A stretch of DNA of 64,000 nucleotides from Glebionis coronaria. Taxonomy: Eukaryota > Streptophyta > Magnoliopsida > Asterales > Asteraceae. The position numbers and the translations under genes were made by a program. The DNA is taken from assembly GCA_025667525.1 (NCBI GenBank), contig CM046882.1:500994292-501058291 (forward strand), read 5' to 3'. The stretch's first letter is position 1. Each line of letters starts with the position of its first letter. This document shows positions 44,485 to 56,475 of this stretch, piece by piece. Below the pieces are notes generated by a model. The model ran no database searches, was not told the origin of the DNA, and saw only the letters and a program-made list of their open reading frames with translations.

Positions 44485-47400
44485 GCATTTACCCCTAAAC
44501 AGGATCTTTGTCCTCAAAGATCATCTTACCTTACTACTCGCTTCTTATAGAGTTAAAGCCATGTGGGTATTTCCTCCACATTCGGTCTTTTCTCACAAGT
44601 GTAATTCATTACAATACGCGAGTTTCATTAAACATAACTACGGGAATAAGATCAGGCTTAATGTTGACTTACTTTCTCTATCCATGATGTTCACGGGTTT
44701 TTGATGAATGCAACTTTTCGCCGATCTAAACTTTACTAAGAAACAATCATATTTTCACTTGATAGACATTTTATCAAGTTCGATATACGAAACATAATTT
44801 ACGCATCTCTTGAAGTCCTAGGGTAGATCCAGCTTATATGCCTTTCAAACCAAATCTTTTACATCATCTCAATGGTCCCATACAACGGGGACTTATATCC
44901 CATGATCTTTCAGATCATTAATTCATTTTTCCAAGGTTAAAATTTTTGGCATAACTTCACTACCCATCTGGCACTTCAAGATCTACATTTCATATTCACA
45001 TAACCTCCTACCCATTATCGGCAGTCAATAATCAAATCCTAATTTCAACAATCATTTCAGGTCTCGCGGGTCGGGTATTTTGTAAGGTTAGGTTCGCCAT
45101 CATAGGAAACCTTAAACCTAAAAGACATGTTCAACTCACAATGGGTGTATGTCGGGTGTCTTCATCTCAACTCCTGCTTACAGATGCTCTAATATTTAAA
45201 TCCTAACAAGATTCGATCTCGATCCTAACACGATAGTTATCAATGATAATCTTTCCTAAGGAAAGCGATTATACGGTTTATTACCAAAGGTCAATCATTC
45301 AAACATAGAACAACACTTATAGTATTTTGTATTGTTACTTTACCTCGTCCCTTCGATTGGGGTGGTACACAGTACTCTCATCAAGGTTCGTTCTCAATGA
45401 CTTCTGAGCAAATCTCTAGAAATTCGATGCGAAGCGATGATCTTGATAGAGATGATTGATACAGCACACTATGTTTGCACAACTCCTTTAAATACAAAAG
45501 AGTCAATTTCTTCATCAAGAATCTATCATTAACAGGAATGATATTAGCAGATTTGGTCAGTCTGTCGACGATGACCTAAATCGAATCAAATTCAGATGAT
45601 GACCTTTGCAATAGTTAGACGTTTACTAATGTATGAGGCGATGTCTGCCTTCATAATTTGTCATTAGTATAACTTCTTCAGACAAAGATACTTTTAGTCA
45701 AAAATGACATACATATAATACTTATACTTACAAGATTTCCAATATCTACATCTCACAATCTTCCATATTTAGGCAACCATAAACAGCCCTTTAAAACATT
45801 TAATGCCATCGGCTTCTCAATCTAAATGATTCATATTAGACGCGAACTCTTTTTATTATCTATATTATCCTTTTTACAAACATCGTTTATTATTTTGTTT
45901 TTTTATTGTTTGGCAATTTATTTTTGCACCTTCATTATTAAGGAACGTGTCCTAATTGGTTCTTTATCTTTTATACATAATGTGTCAGTATCTACATTCA
46001 CTTTCTCCTGATGAAATATATATAACATGACCGTATTAATTCAAAATTTCTTTCTTAATATCTTCTATGTTTTAGTTTCGTCTCAACTGTTATTTTTATA
46101 TGTTTTACTCAATCCGACGTCTAAAGCGTCGATAATTATTACAATTAATTAAATAATAATTATTAAATTTTTATGAAACGTAAACGTAAAAAGTTTTAAA
46201 TTTCTCGGTTCGTCCAATTATAGGAAAATGTTCAAAATAATAAATTTGAATTTAATTAACCATGATTTTTGCTGATTTATCGAAAATAATTAATAAGATT
46301 CGTAAGTGTTGAAAAATCTTTGGTTATACTTTGGTCCAAATTTTCTTAGTTGAAAAGCAAAAATTTTCGTTTCCAATTTCAAGTTATGGTTTAAATGTTT
46401 TCCTCAATTCCGCTTAGGTTGTCTTAAGGTATGCAAAAACATTTACCCCTAAACAGGAGTTTAGTTAAATGTTTTGGTTATAAGGGAATGATCCCTTAAA
46501 AAATCCTTTGTTAAAACATTTGTCAAAACATATTTGCACTTTTCTTTTTGGTAAAACCCAAAAGTCTTAAAAGGGCTCTAAATTTTTGAAGAGTCAATAT
46601 AGATTCCATTATCTTATATATTAATCACATGGTCAAATCATGTAAAGGATTAAGTCTTAATCATATGTTAATTATTCTAGGTACATGTTTTGATTGTTTG
46701 GTCAATTCAGGGCAATCTATAAATAATTATTAACTCATTCTCATTCTTATAAACAAAAAAATAGTCCTTAATGATCATAAGCATGAATTTATCAAATTAC
46801 AGCCTACACACGTGATTCATCAATTTATGAATGCTACATGTGCATCGGTCAATCCAAATGACATCACGTGAAACTCATAATGTTCATTACAAGTACCGGA
46901 TGTGGTGATTGGAATAGATAATCTTTTTCGCAGATGCGAAGTTGATGACAACCATGCCATGGATCAAATCTTTAAAACATACGCTAGAACCTTGTAAATG
47001 ATCGAACAAATCTTCCATTTCGAGTTATGGATATCGTTTTCGATTGTCAATTTACTTAGTTCACAATAATCTATAAATATAAGGAATGATAACACCATAG
47101 CTCTTCATGATGACGAGCTTGGTAGAATAAGATCTTTCTTCGACAACTCTCTCATATGTACGGTAACTCCTTTAATTCAGATGGTGCTGACGTACAGTGC
47201 ACACGCCACAGGTGCAACACCGAGAATATAATCAATACCAAATTCAACTTGCCTTAGTGGCGAAAGTCTAGGTAATTCATCAACAAATACCTCCTAAAGT
47301 TTTAGATAACAGAAACATCTTTTAATAAGTTTATTTTAAGTTCTTTCTAGATTATAATATCTATGACTAATTCACAACCATTCACGGTATAATTTCAAGT

Positions 47401-49916
47401 CTAAATGCAGGATATGGTCATCCATCAAGAATTATTTAGATCACTTTTGATAATCAACATCTTATCATTTAGGGGAATTCTATTCGAGTTCCCATCAATT
47501 AAGACAATGTCGTCATGTCATAGTCAATCAATCCATTCTACTGGTACTATCAACTTTTCAGTTTCATTGCCGTCGATAAGATGTGAACTTCTCAAAAGAC
47601 TAATAATAACTCATAATCCTTCACAAATTCAAGGATATATAGAGACACAACTACCATTAAAAGAGTAAGGTCAACGCATAATCTACGCGAGAGAATTTCA
47701 AATCAGATACAGACGAAAAAATTTAATGAATATGAATATATTCCATGTTTTCATAATTGAGTACGCATTCGAAAGCTCCTCGTATCGTTACCCAGGTCAT
47801 TCAAATGATATCAAATCATAAGAAATGATAGGAATGTCGATACATTCAGTCGGGTATCAACACTCGGTAATCATATACTTTTCCTAAGAATCTCACCACA
47901 GGAGAATTGGACAAGAAAGAATTGTCAATTGTCAAATAGGACAACTTCCAAAGATGAGTAAATTCAACTCAGAAGAATAGATGCTACAGGCACATATGTA
48001 GGTGTCCCTAACACTATGTCCCTATTTTTCACTTCTTGCAGATCTCATAAAATTTAATCTTTCACAATCTTCAAAGAAAATGTAGTGTTTATTCATTAGT
48101 TTTATGGTGACTACTAATCAGCCTTGCATGGTCCATTCCAAATTGTATGTAGGCGCGCAACTATATACAATTTCAAGATTAACGATGCAATACTCAGTTC
48201 GTCAAAAGTTTATCATCGTGTTTATAATAAAAACATTTTCATGCTTAATTCTTAAATAAGAATCAAGAATATATTTACAAAGATTTTCTTTGTTATGGAA
48301 ATAATTAAGTTTCCAAAGCGTTTCATAAACAACTTCATTTTTATATCAATCACTTATAAATCTCACTTTAAATAATCCTTATTGTGATGAAAATTAAATT
48401 TTCTCAAAGGATACCGTTTTGACTTTATAAAAACAATGTGTGATATGCAAAAGAGTGATGAAGAGTTGTTCACCAAGAACTTAACTACAATATGATAGGA
48501 AATGAGCTTTAGCCAAATAATCACGAGGTTTATGACCTTGATGGCGCTCAAAAAGAATAATCCAGAATGTAACTCAAATCAAGATGAGTACTTGTTCAAT
48601 GGTTGCATCACTAATGCGATCATTAGAAAGAGGCAATAAAAGATAGATAACATCGATACATGTAGAATTTAGCAATCAAAGGTAGTCTTTTCATTAATCA
48701 CAAACAAGTCAAAATTGTACCGTAACACATTACGTGTCACTATGTCATACAATTCCAAGAACTCATCCTACCAACTGATGTCTCAGTTAAGTTAGGGATT
48801 ATTTTTAAAAGATACCACAATGAATACTAATCTACAAGAGTCATTAGGTGTCCCACCTGTCCCGGAAGATCCATCGGTCCCAATTCAGAAGAAGATTTCT
48901 TTGATTTATTTGTTGGACACTAGGCATCCTCATTAGTGGACAATGGCCTAGGAACAACCTTTAACACAAACTAACAATCAATTAAAACCTTATAATTCAA
49001 TCACAGGACTTAACGACTTCCTCTTAACAATATCATATTCCATACGGGTTAAATTTTACTTTATTCAAGTTTCAATCAACTTATACTCAATGCAATATCC
49101 TACCTCATTTTCCAATACTTTCAGCCTTATTTATAAACCTTAATAGGGCAATAAAAGCTCGATATGATCAACACTTAATTTCCAATCCTATAGCTCCTTC
49201 ATCAACAATTATCAAATGAGTCACTAATATGAAATGACTCACACATTCAATTAGACTTCTCGGAAAGGTACTAGTGGCATGAGGCTTTTGGGTAATGGTT
49301 CCAATGACAACCTCAAGTGCAACATTCACCCTTTCGATTTCAAATTTAAGAATTGGGTGACAACGAATCAGATGCCATCTTTCTAGGTGGCAACGTTTTG
49401 TCAAACTCCACTCTACAAGGAAAGATCGTCATGACATCGATATCAGATTTAATCTCGCCAATTCTTTTTCAATATCAAAATCAACTAATATCTATATTTC
49501 TACGAATATCAACCATTTGTTGGGATCATGAATATCCACAACTTGGTTTAGATCTAGGATAGCTAGAATTCCTACGAGAATATCTTCGATTATTTTACTA
49601 GGGGATTTAGGGTTCCTTGTGACAATCTACGTCGTATAAATACCTCGTATAAATATCAAAATAATCATCAAACAATCATGTAATAAAATTACATCATATA
49701 TATATATATATATAATCCAAGTTATATATATATTAAAATAACACTTCTCAGTCTGGCCTTGTCGGTAACTCGGGAATTCTTCGGCACCGTTATAGTCAAA
49801 AGATTTTTAGACATTTTTAGAAAAATGTTTTTAGTTAAAAGATTTTGAAATGTTTTATTCAAAACCTTGGTTTTAAAAATCTTTCGTTCTCTATAACGAG
49901 AGCTCTGGTACCAAAC
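44485..49916 (-). pseudogene. Element B: decayed gag-pol interior
   Basis: Only relics remain. Minus strand: integrase VIVDRLTKSA near 45550-45590, with the Trp before it now a stop. The RT segment at 46760-46830 reads LMNHVCRL-stop-FDKFMLMIIKD. Upstream, gag/protease are unrecognisable. Short ORFs at 45826-46011, 47405-47668 and 48363-49562 are not supported. A short TA tract lies at 49697-49733. Confidence 0.75.
49902..49913 (-). other. Primer-binding site of B
   Basis: Minus strand TGGTACCAGAGC next to the 5' LTR end, identical to that of A. Confidence 0.72.
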
Positions 49917-52900
49917 TATAACACCTCCAAATTTACACAAGTCAATACAGCGGAAGACTCGTTGGTGTTACGGGATAGCACATTACTCACATCATAGACA
50001 ACGCTTAAGAATCGCGTTGTTTAATAATAAAGCATTTCCATTCATAAATATCAAAATTTACATAGGTCCCAAGTCATTGTATTTCATACAAGTTTTACAA
50101 AGAATTTGAATGGAAATTGTTATTTAAGTGCGGGCCATGAATTCTTGTTGTCTTCCCGAGAATTACCTGAGATAAAACATGTTAAAAGAAAAGGTCAGCG
50201 ATAACGCCGAGTGAATTCATAAAGTTTAATAAAATCCATTAATATAACATCGGTATAAAATTATTACCGAAAATCATTTTGTACAAATCATCGTAATAGG
50301 CCATAAAATAGCCAAAGTCATTTTATACAAATCCTTATCAAAATCATAATGTAGGCATTTGCCTTAAAAATCATTATACGAGCCAATGTCGTAAAAACAT
50401 CATACAATACGTCTTATGACGTTGTATAAAGTTAAATAAAAACCGTTATATGAACATGGTTATATAAAACCAAAACACGAACATAATATCAATAGTATGA
50501 CCCCGTATTGCTAGTCAGGCAATACATCGTAATTCGGTGCGTATAGTAGTATTTCGTTAATTGGATTATTATAAGCCGCATGACATTGTTACCTTACTAA
50601 ACCAAACAACGGGTAGCTAACCCGATACTCAATTTGCCCATCTAAATTAGCGTGTCGTCACAAAGGTCACGCTATGGAAATCTTCTCATACATAAATTCG
50701 CTTACCAATCAATGTGGCACGACGGGGATCAACCGTCAAGGCGCGAACTGGGGTGATCGTCCCCAAATAGTACTATTATATGCATAAGCGTCTACCAAAT
50801 CCCGGTAGTTCACATTTCATGTTAATGGGACTTTTAGTGACATAACCTAACTTTAATAATCCATTTAATTTCATCTATCGGGTCATTTAATCATTTATCG
50901 GGTCATACAATCGGGTCATACAATCATTCGGGTCCAAATCAATAAACAAACAATCGGGACAAATGGTGTCCTATTTTATAAATACTAACATGTTATCTCC
51001 CTCGCGGGTTTATAAAACATTTCATAAAAACATTTAAAAGAGTGCGAGGCTATGAACTCACGTTGATGTGGGAAGGCGGGTTATCGACAATTCGGACGTA
51101 CGGTACGTGCTTCAATCACGGAAACCTATATAAATAATAATCGGTCTTAGACGTTTGTCCAATGACTTTATAAAAATAACAATTAAGTATACATATGATG
51201 ATTTTATATATATGATGATCAAATGGGTTTACATATTCTCATTTACTCATTTTAGTGTTATGTGTTGATAACATTTACACTAGTTTACTAGTTTTATCTA
51301 TTTACATGTTTTAAGTCCAATAAACTTATTATAAGTTCTTTAACTTGTATTAATCCATTTATACTTGTATTATAAGTATTTACATTTTACATGTTGGGCC
51401 CAAATGGGTTAAGCCCAATAGATAAGTTTATAAGTGTTTTAGCCCGTTTTGTTGTATTATTAATCCAATAACGTTAACTTAGCCCGTTAATGTCCGTATG
51501 TTATATAGTTTGATTTTTATCGGTTTTTACTTGTTATATATGTCTATATATCAGTATATGAGTTTATAAAAGTTTACATTAGACGGGTCCAACCGTCTAA
51601 GTTTTATTTAACAAAAACGTTAATTTTACGGTAATAGCCGAAAAAGTCGTAAAAATCATGTTTATAGTTTTATAACTTATAAAACTTATCAAACTACCAT
51701 TTTTATAAAATTTCCCTTTATTTATCCTAATACATATTCATATAAATGTATTATATGAGTTAGTGGGTTTTAATTCACATTTTATACTATTTTTATTTGA
51801 GTGCTTATATAATATACTATTATACTTTAATTTCCAAAATCTGATTTTTATTTTCATGTTCACCAAAACTGCCATATCTAGAGTTCTATATGGAGATAGA
51901 AGCTCAAATTTTTATGACATAAACTACATGATATGTGCTCCATTTAACTCTCATATAGCTACTGTTGAATCAGCCTCTAAGTATTTTCTAAAAATCGTCC
52001 AAAACAGTGAACTCAGATTTGTACTTTAAACTTGTTTTGATCATATCTCACTCATCCTAATGATTCCATTGCATGGCCAACTCTCACATGTGTACAAGAC
52101 ATATTAATTACTTTATATTGATTCTACTTCATCATTTTATCAGTCTAACATGTGGTTAGTTACTGTTTTTATACAGCCTACCATTTAAACAAGATTTTAG
52201 CCTTGTTTCTTATAGTTTTTCATCTTTTTAAGCATGTTTATCAACACCAAATCCCCACACAATATTTTTAATCATCATTCATCATCATATACATATAGAT
52301 AAGTAAAAGAAATACAAGATTACATAATCAAAAATAACAAGAGGATGAGGAGGACAATCTTTATACCACCAAGTTGATGTAGGTTGTGATCAAGGCTTGG
52401 ATTTGATGGCAAAACTTGTGATAAACCAACATCATCTTCAAGTCCACCAATCATCAAGAATTCCTTGTGGAAAATCAGCCCTACGACTCCATAGAAACTC
52501 CTCTTTGTATGATATAATCACCTCCAATCTTCAAGGCTTCAAGGGTTTTTCATCATGTGTGTAGATAACACATGATTTTATGGTAAAAATTAATAAAAAG
52601 TGGTGTTTAGTGGTGGTGGTGGGACGGCACAATGGAGAGAGGGAGAGAGTTTGTAGGTTGTTTGCATGTAGGAAATGAAAGCTAATAGTTTAGCAAGTGG
52701 TTTTGATGCATAGTGGAGTAGCTTTTAAGCTAAGCTAACAAGTGTTAGCTTAGTTGCTACAAATTGGACACCTCATGAGATGTGTTGCTAGTTAGGCCGG
52801 TTATAGTGAGGGTGGGACAAGTGTCCCACTTGTCTCATCCCCATTTATTTACGGGTACTCCTCGATTCTAGTTTCCTCGATTTGCGTGCCCTCGGGTCGT

Positions 52901-53346
52901 TTTACGAAAAATGTTTTTATAAATTACGAATCAACGGCACAAAACGAATCTAATAAAAATTGTCTCATAAAAAACGAAGTTCGAAAACGTAAATACGTAA
53001 TCCTAAGGTTTCCGGTTTAGTCGTAAAGGACGTTAAATTAAAATCGTAAGTCCTAATCTCTTCTTGTAAATTTGTGAGTTTATGAACCAACACAAATTTA
53101 AAACTCCAAAATAATATTCATGGACAAATTTATTTTTCTGAAATGTCGGACTGTCACCAAAAACGGTGTATGTAAACGTAAGCACGTAACGTAGAATCCT
53201 CCGGTTTAGACGTAGTCGATGCTACTTCAAGACGTAAATCCAAATTTCTTCCCGAAAATAAGTGAGTTCATAATGTAATATTAAAATAATGTTTTCAAAT
53301 AAATATTGAGAATAAAATATCAATCATAAATTGACGGATTGTCACA
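49917..53346 (-). repeat. 5' LTR of B
   Basis: 3,430 bp, partner of 41061-44484; it lacks 9 bp present in that copy (near 50167) and has few other differences. It also starts TATAACAC. No genes. Confidence 0.92.
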
Positions 53347-53351
53347 GTAGC

Positions 53352-53481
53352 AGGGTCTTTGTCTTCCAACAGGGGCACCAATCCCCCTGCCTTTGTTATT
53401 TAGCATAGGTAACTTACTCTAGCAGGGGAAACTCTAACCAACTAGCAGGGGGAACTAATACTCTTATATTTATTCCCAACA
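53352..53481 (-). repeat. Copia-1 5' LTR, outer part
   Basis: 130 bp from the LTR start (TGTTGGGAATAAA on the minus strand, 53481) to the B insertion. It contains two copies of agcagggg (53421-53428, 53444-53451), the octamer that recurs in Copia-1 coding sequence. The boundary is supported by the interrupted RT-related ORF that runs up to 53482. Confidence 0.78.
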
Positions 53482-54020
53482 TCAACAAGAATATCACATA
53501 CCAGATTATGCCCAAACTTTACACCCACCTCATTAGAACAGTGTACTGCATGGTCTCCCCATTTGTCCATCTGATGCGCATCACTACTCGGGCAAAGACT
53601 ACCTTCAGAAAACATAGGTACTGCAAGCCTATAACATAACACCGATCAGAATTGACGATGGTTCATCCTTTGACCCAAACCATCGATAGGCATGGTTAGA
53701 AGAAAATCTTGTACGTATGGGGCTCGAATACAACTGAGAATACCCACCTGTCGTGGAGTTAGTGCATACCTAGATACAATGTCTTCCTTAATGACATCAA
53801 AGTAACACTTTGCCAACGTTTTCATCATTTGGGGACAGAAGCGCAAGCGAGGGAAGAGAGTACGGCGGCAACGTTGCATATATCATTGAAAGTGTCAACA
53901 ACATTCTCAATAGAAGAACCATGGGAGACAATACTTGTCTTGGACATTCTTTTGGTCTGTAGATTACTCGTTTTTATTGTAATGTTTATTTATTTATTTA
54001 TTTATGTAATGTTTTATTTA
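53482..54020 (-). pseudogene. Fragment of RT-related plant protein (CCHC region), truncated by Copia-1
   Basis: On the minus strand: MMKTLAKCYFDVIKED, LTPRQVGILSCIRAPYVQDFLLTMPIDGLGQRMNHRQF, an in-frame TGA at 53646-53648, then CYRLAVPMFSEGSLC, MDKWGDHAVHC and VKFGHNLVCDILVD, where Copia-1 interrupts it. The C...GDHAVHC-x-H pattern and the order of motifs resemble the C-terminal part of a plant family annotated as reverse-transcriptase-like, possibly a non-LTR retrotransposon with a restriction-like endonuclease. That assignment is from memory. Sequence further upstream (about 53850-54020) looks related but in another frame. Confidence 0.45.
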
Positions 54021-54334
54021 ATGAGTTTAAAAATTATAAACTTGATCATTTTGTTATGGAAACAAATCATTTGTAGATTGTTGAAGAGAGAGACATGAGG
54101 TGTCAGAAAAATGTTGATCGCATGTGATCATTATCGTGCCAAGCTTTACACATCATATTATCACTCTTTTTTTTAATTTTTAATCCATCCTTTTCTTTCA
54201 CACCATCACCCATCACCAAAAAGCATGTGAAGCGTTTGATATGGCGTGAGAAACCATGTTGTTGTGGCTCTACGAGTGTGTAGCAAACTAACAATAAAAG
54301 TTGGCATAAACTCTACATATTTTTAATAACAATT
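54021..54334. other. AT-rich spacer left of F
   Basis: About 310 bp without recognisable gene. The last bases, caatt at 54330-54334, are the left target duplication of F. Confidence 0.5.
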
Positions 54335-54705
54335 CGTAAAAACTTATAAAATCAACCCAGAATATCAATAACACCAATACTATGAGTGAACCCAGCCAAC
54401 CTCCCCTTAGCTCACTTTTAGAGTATATAAAACAACTAAGAATATCCAAAATCTTTACAATCAGAAAAAGAGAAAACAAACGCTTGACCAATAGAGATCA
54501 AGAATCAACTAGAAAGTAAAACACCTTTTCTACACACGGTTACACATACACGATAATCAAAAACTGATCTTGACTTTTCCTTTTCTATCCTTGACTAACA
54601 ACTTTGCTTTCAGTCCTTATCTTTATCCAAAGTTACACTTTAGTCTTTCATCTTTATTCCAGCTCCTTAGAGGCCCTTATACTTATGGACAACTTATAAT
54701 CAAGA
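54335..54705 (-). repeat. 3' LTR of F
   Basis: 371 bp. Both termini are mutated relative to the partner: plus-strand start CG (TG in the other LTR) and end caaga (caaca in the other LTR). Confidence 0.88.
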
Positions 54706-55000
54706 CTCCCCCAAAAGCTTTACACCTAGAAAACTTTCAACAAACCAAGACTAGCACAAAACTTTTTATGTTCTGCGATTAGTAAACCTTTGGTAAAGAT
54801 ATCAGCTGTATTATCTTCAGATTTTACTTTAATAGGTTTAAAAAAACCAGCTGATACTTTTTCTCTCAAAACATAAATATCAATTTCAAATTTTCAATAG
54901 GCTTTGTTGCCTATTGAAATGCATTGTGATAACAGCTCAGCTATTCAAATAGTAAGATAAATCAACTTACGAACTAACCTTTGATAGACAGAAACTTCAC
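54706..55000 (-). pseudogene. F: RNase H C-terminal relic
   Basis: Minus strand reads FEIDIYVLREKVSAG, VKSEDNTADIFTKGL and HKKFCASLGLL (about 54730-54900), the end of copia RNase H, preceded by broken pieces. The distance to RT is shorter than the family needs, so the middle of RNase H is deleted. A small inverted repeat caatagg/cctattg at about 54897-54921 sits at the junction. Confidence 0.75.
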
Positions 55001-55800
55001 TTAAAGGTTCATCATCACAAAATTCTTATCTGGAGGATTAACTTCTATGGGTGTACTACAAGGTTTACACCCTAACCTACCAAACTCAGCCAATAACTCA
55101 GTATAATATTTTCTCCGAGTAAAACATATACCATCTTTAATATCCACAACTTCTATTCCCAAAAAATATTTTAATTTTCCCAAATGTTTAATAAGGAATT
55201 TTGAACTCAAAAACTCTTTGAATTTATTAACTTCATCTAAATCATTACCAGTAACAATAGTGTCATCTACATAAACTAACAAAATAAGCATTTTCTCACT
55301 ATGTTTAACAAACAAAGAAAAATCATTTTTACTTTCTATAAACCCATGTTCAAGTAATACAGACACCAGCTTTTCATTCTACTTCCTAGGAGGTTGTTTT
55401 AATCCATACAATGATTTAATGAGTTTACATACTTTATTACCATTTTTATCATTATATCCTTCAAGCATTTTCCTATAAACATCTTCTTCAAGATCACCAC
55501 AGAAAAAAGCATTGTTCACATCTAATTGAAAAATAGATCAATTATTACATACAGAGATACTTAACACAAATCAAATAGTGACAATCTTAACAACAGGTGA
55601 AAAAGTTTCTTCATAGTCTATACCTTTTCTTTGATTAAAACCTTTAGCTACTAACCTAGCTTTAAACCTTTCAACATTACCATCTGATTTATATTTAACT
55701 TTCCAAACCAATTTACAATCTATAGCTTTTCTACCTTCTAGTAAATCTGTTATAACCCAAGTATTATTCCTATAGAGAGCTTCTATTTCTTGGTTCATAG
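55001..55800 (-). pseudogene. F: reverse transcriptase, broken
   Basis: Two open pieces. 55571-55798 holds [41 protein letters not shown] and [14 protein letters not shown] (RT start). 55001-55366 holds FSLFVKHSEKMLILLVYVDDTIVTGND (catalytic YVDD), FKEFLSSKFLIKHLGKLKYFLGIEV and the connection to RNase H. Between them (55367-55570) lies the [13 protein letters not shown] region with stops. Confidence 0.87.
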
Positions 55801-56475
55801 CTTCAACCCACCTACTTTGTAATATAGCTTCACTATAAGTAGTAGGTCCTTGAATTTTGTTAAGATTGGTAGAAAATACATAGTTATCATAACTAAAATT
55901 AGTATAACCAACAACTTTGTTGATACTATATTTTATATCCTTATTAATAACAAAATCCTTGTATTTACTTGGAAAATTTACTTTTTAGTTCTCTTAACAG
56001 TTTGTTCAGCTACTGGTTTTGGTGACCATCCAAAAAATATTACCAAAAGACTCAAGTCCTTCACCCTCAGAATCATAGAATTCATCATTAAAAGTACCAT
56101 GTGTACCTTCAGAAACACTTGTTTCTGTTGCACACTCCTCTCCTTCTATGACCTTCCTATTAGTAGGATTCTCATTAGAAACAAAAGTACTATCTGAATT
56201 AGATATAGAATCTATGCCATCAGTATGTACCTTATTTTTGTCTCTATTTAAATCCTCTACAGTGCTGTCACTAAGACTAAGGGTATCTTTTTTAGGTGTA
56301 ACCTCTACACCATCACTTTCACTAACTCCCCTTCATCACAGGGTTCACTAGGATCTTGACTGTTTTGACAAAAGTTTAAATCATTTAAACCAAATTCAGT
56401 AAACACATAGTCTTTAGTTAAAGACTCATTTTTAAATGGAAACATTGTTTCATAAAATTTAACATCTCTTGAAAA
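55801..56475 (-). pseudogene. F: linker between integrase and RT
   Basis: Variable linker, frame broken several times. Minus-strand pieces are rich in Ser, Asp and Asn. No domain expected or seen. Plus-strand ORFs here (55850-56351) are antisense shadows. Confidence 0.55.

Larger units (their letters stand above)
41061..53346 (-). mobile_element. Element B: chromovirus-type Ty3/gypsy element with dead pol, 12.3 kb
   Basis: LTRs 41061-44484 and 49917-53346 (about 3.43 kb, roughly 98 % identical) and duplication gtagc. The LTRs are clearly related to those of A but form another subfamily. Minus orientation with primer site TGGTACCAGAGC (49902-49913) and aggggtaaatgc next to the 3' LTR (44485-44500). 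The interior (44485-49916) aligns with A throughout and has no pol ORF. It carries the same I-K-D replacement of the RT catalytic box (46764-46772) and the same TAA (46797-46799) as A. Both LTRs begin TA instead of TG on the plus strand. Confidence 0.9.
17077..53481 (-). mobile_element. Copia-1: Ty1/copia retrotransposon, minus strand, split by five insertions
   Basis: Once C (19754-22888), A (22959-35182), D (36917-39840) and B (41061-53346), each with a 5-bp duplication, are removed, the minus strand reads LTR, tRNA-Met primer site, gag, protease, integrase and start of RT, i.e. the Ty1/copia order (integrase before RT). The 5' LTR starts TGTTGGGAATAAA at 53481. The right-hand flank tcaac (53482-53486) should be one copy of its target duplication. 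The rest of RT, RNase H and the 3' LTR are beyond the Athila insertion, left of base 1. About 5.8 kb of Copia-1 is in the window. It is the oldest shell of the nest. Confidence 0.88.

Noticed and set aside
22976..53340. A segmental duplication explaining A and B
   Set aside because: Different 5-bp target duplications, different LTR subfamilies and different LTR divergence show two separate insertions.
53371..53371. Placing the Copia-1 LTR start at 53371 (TGTTGGAAGAC)
   Set aside because: A better boundary is 53481 (TGTTGGGAATAAA): the interrupted RT-related ORF runs up to 53482.
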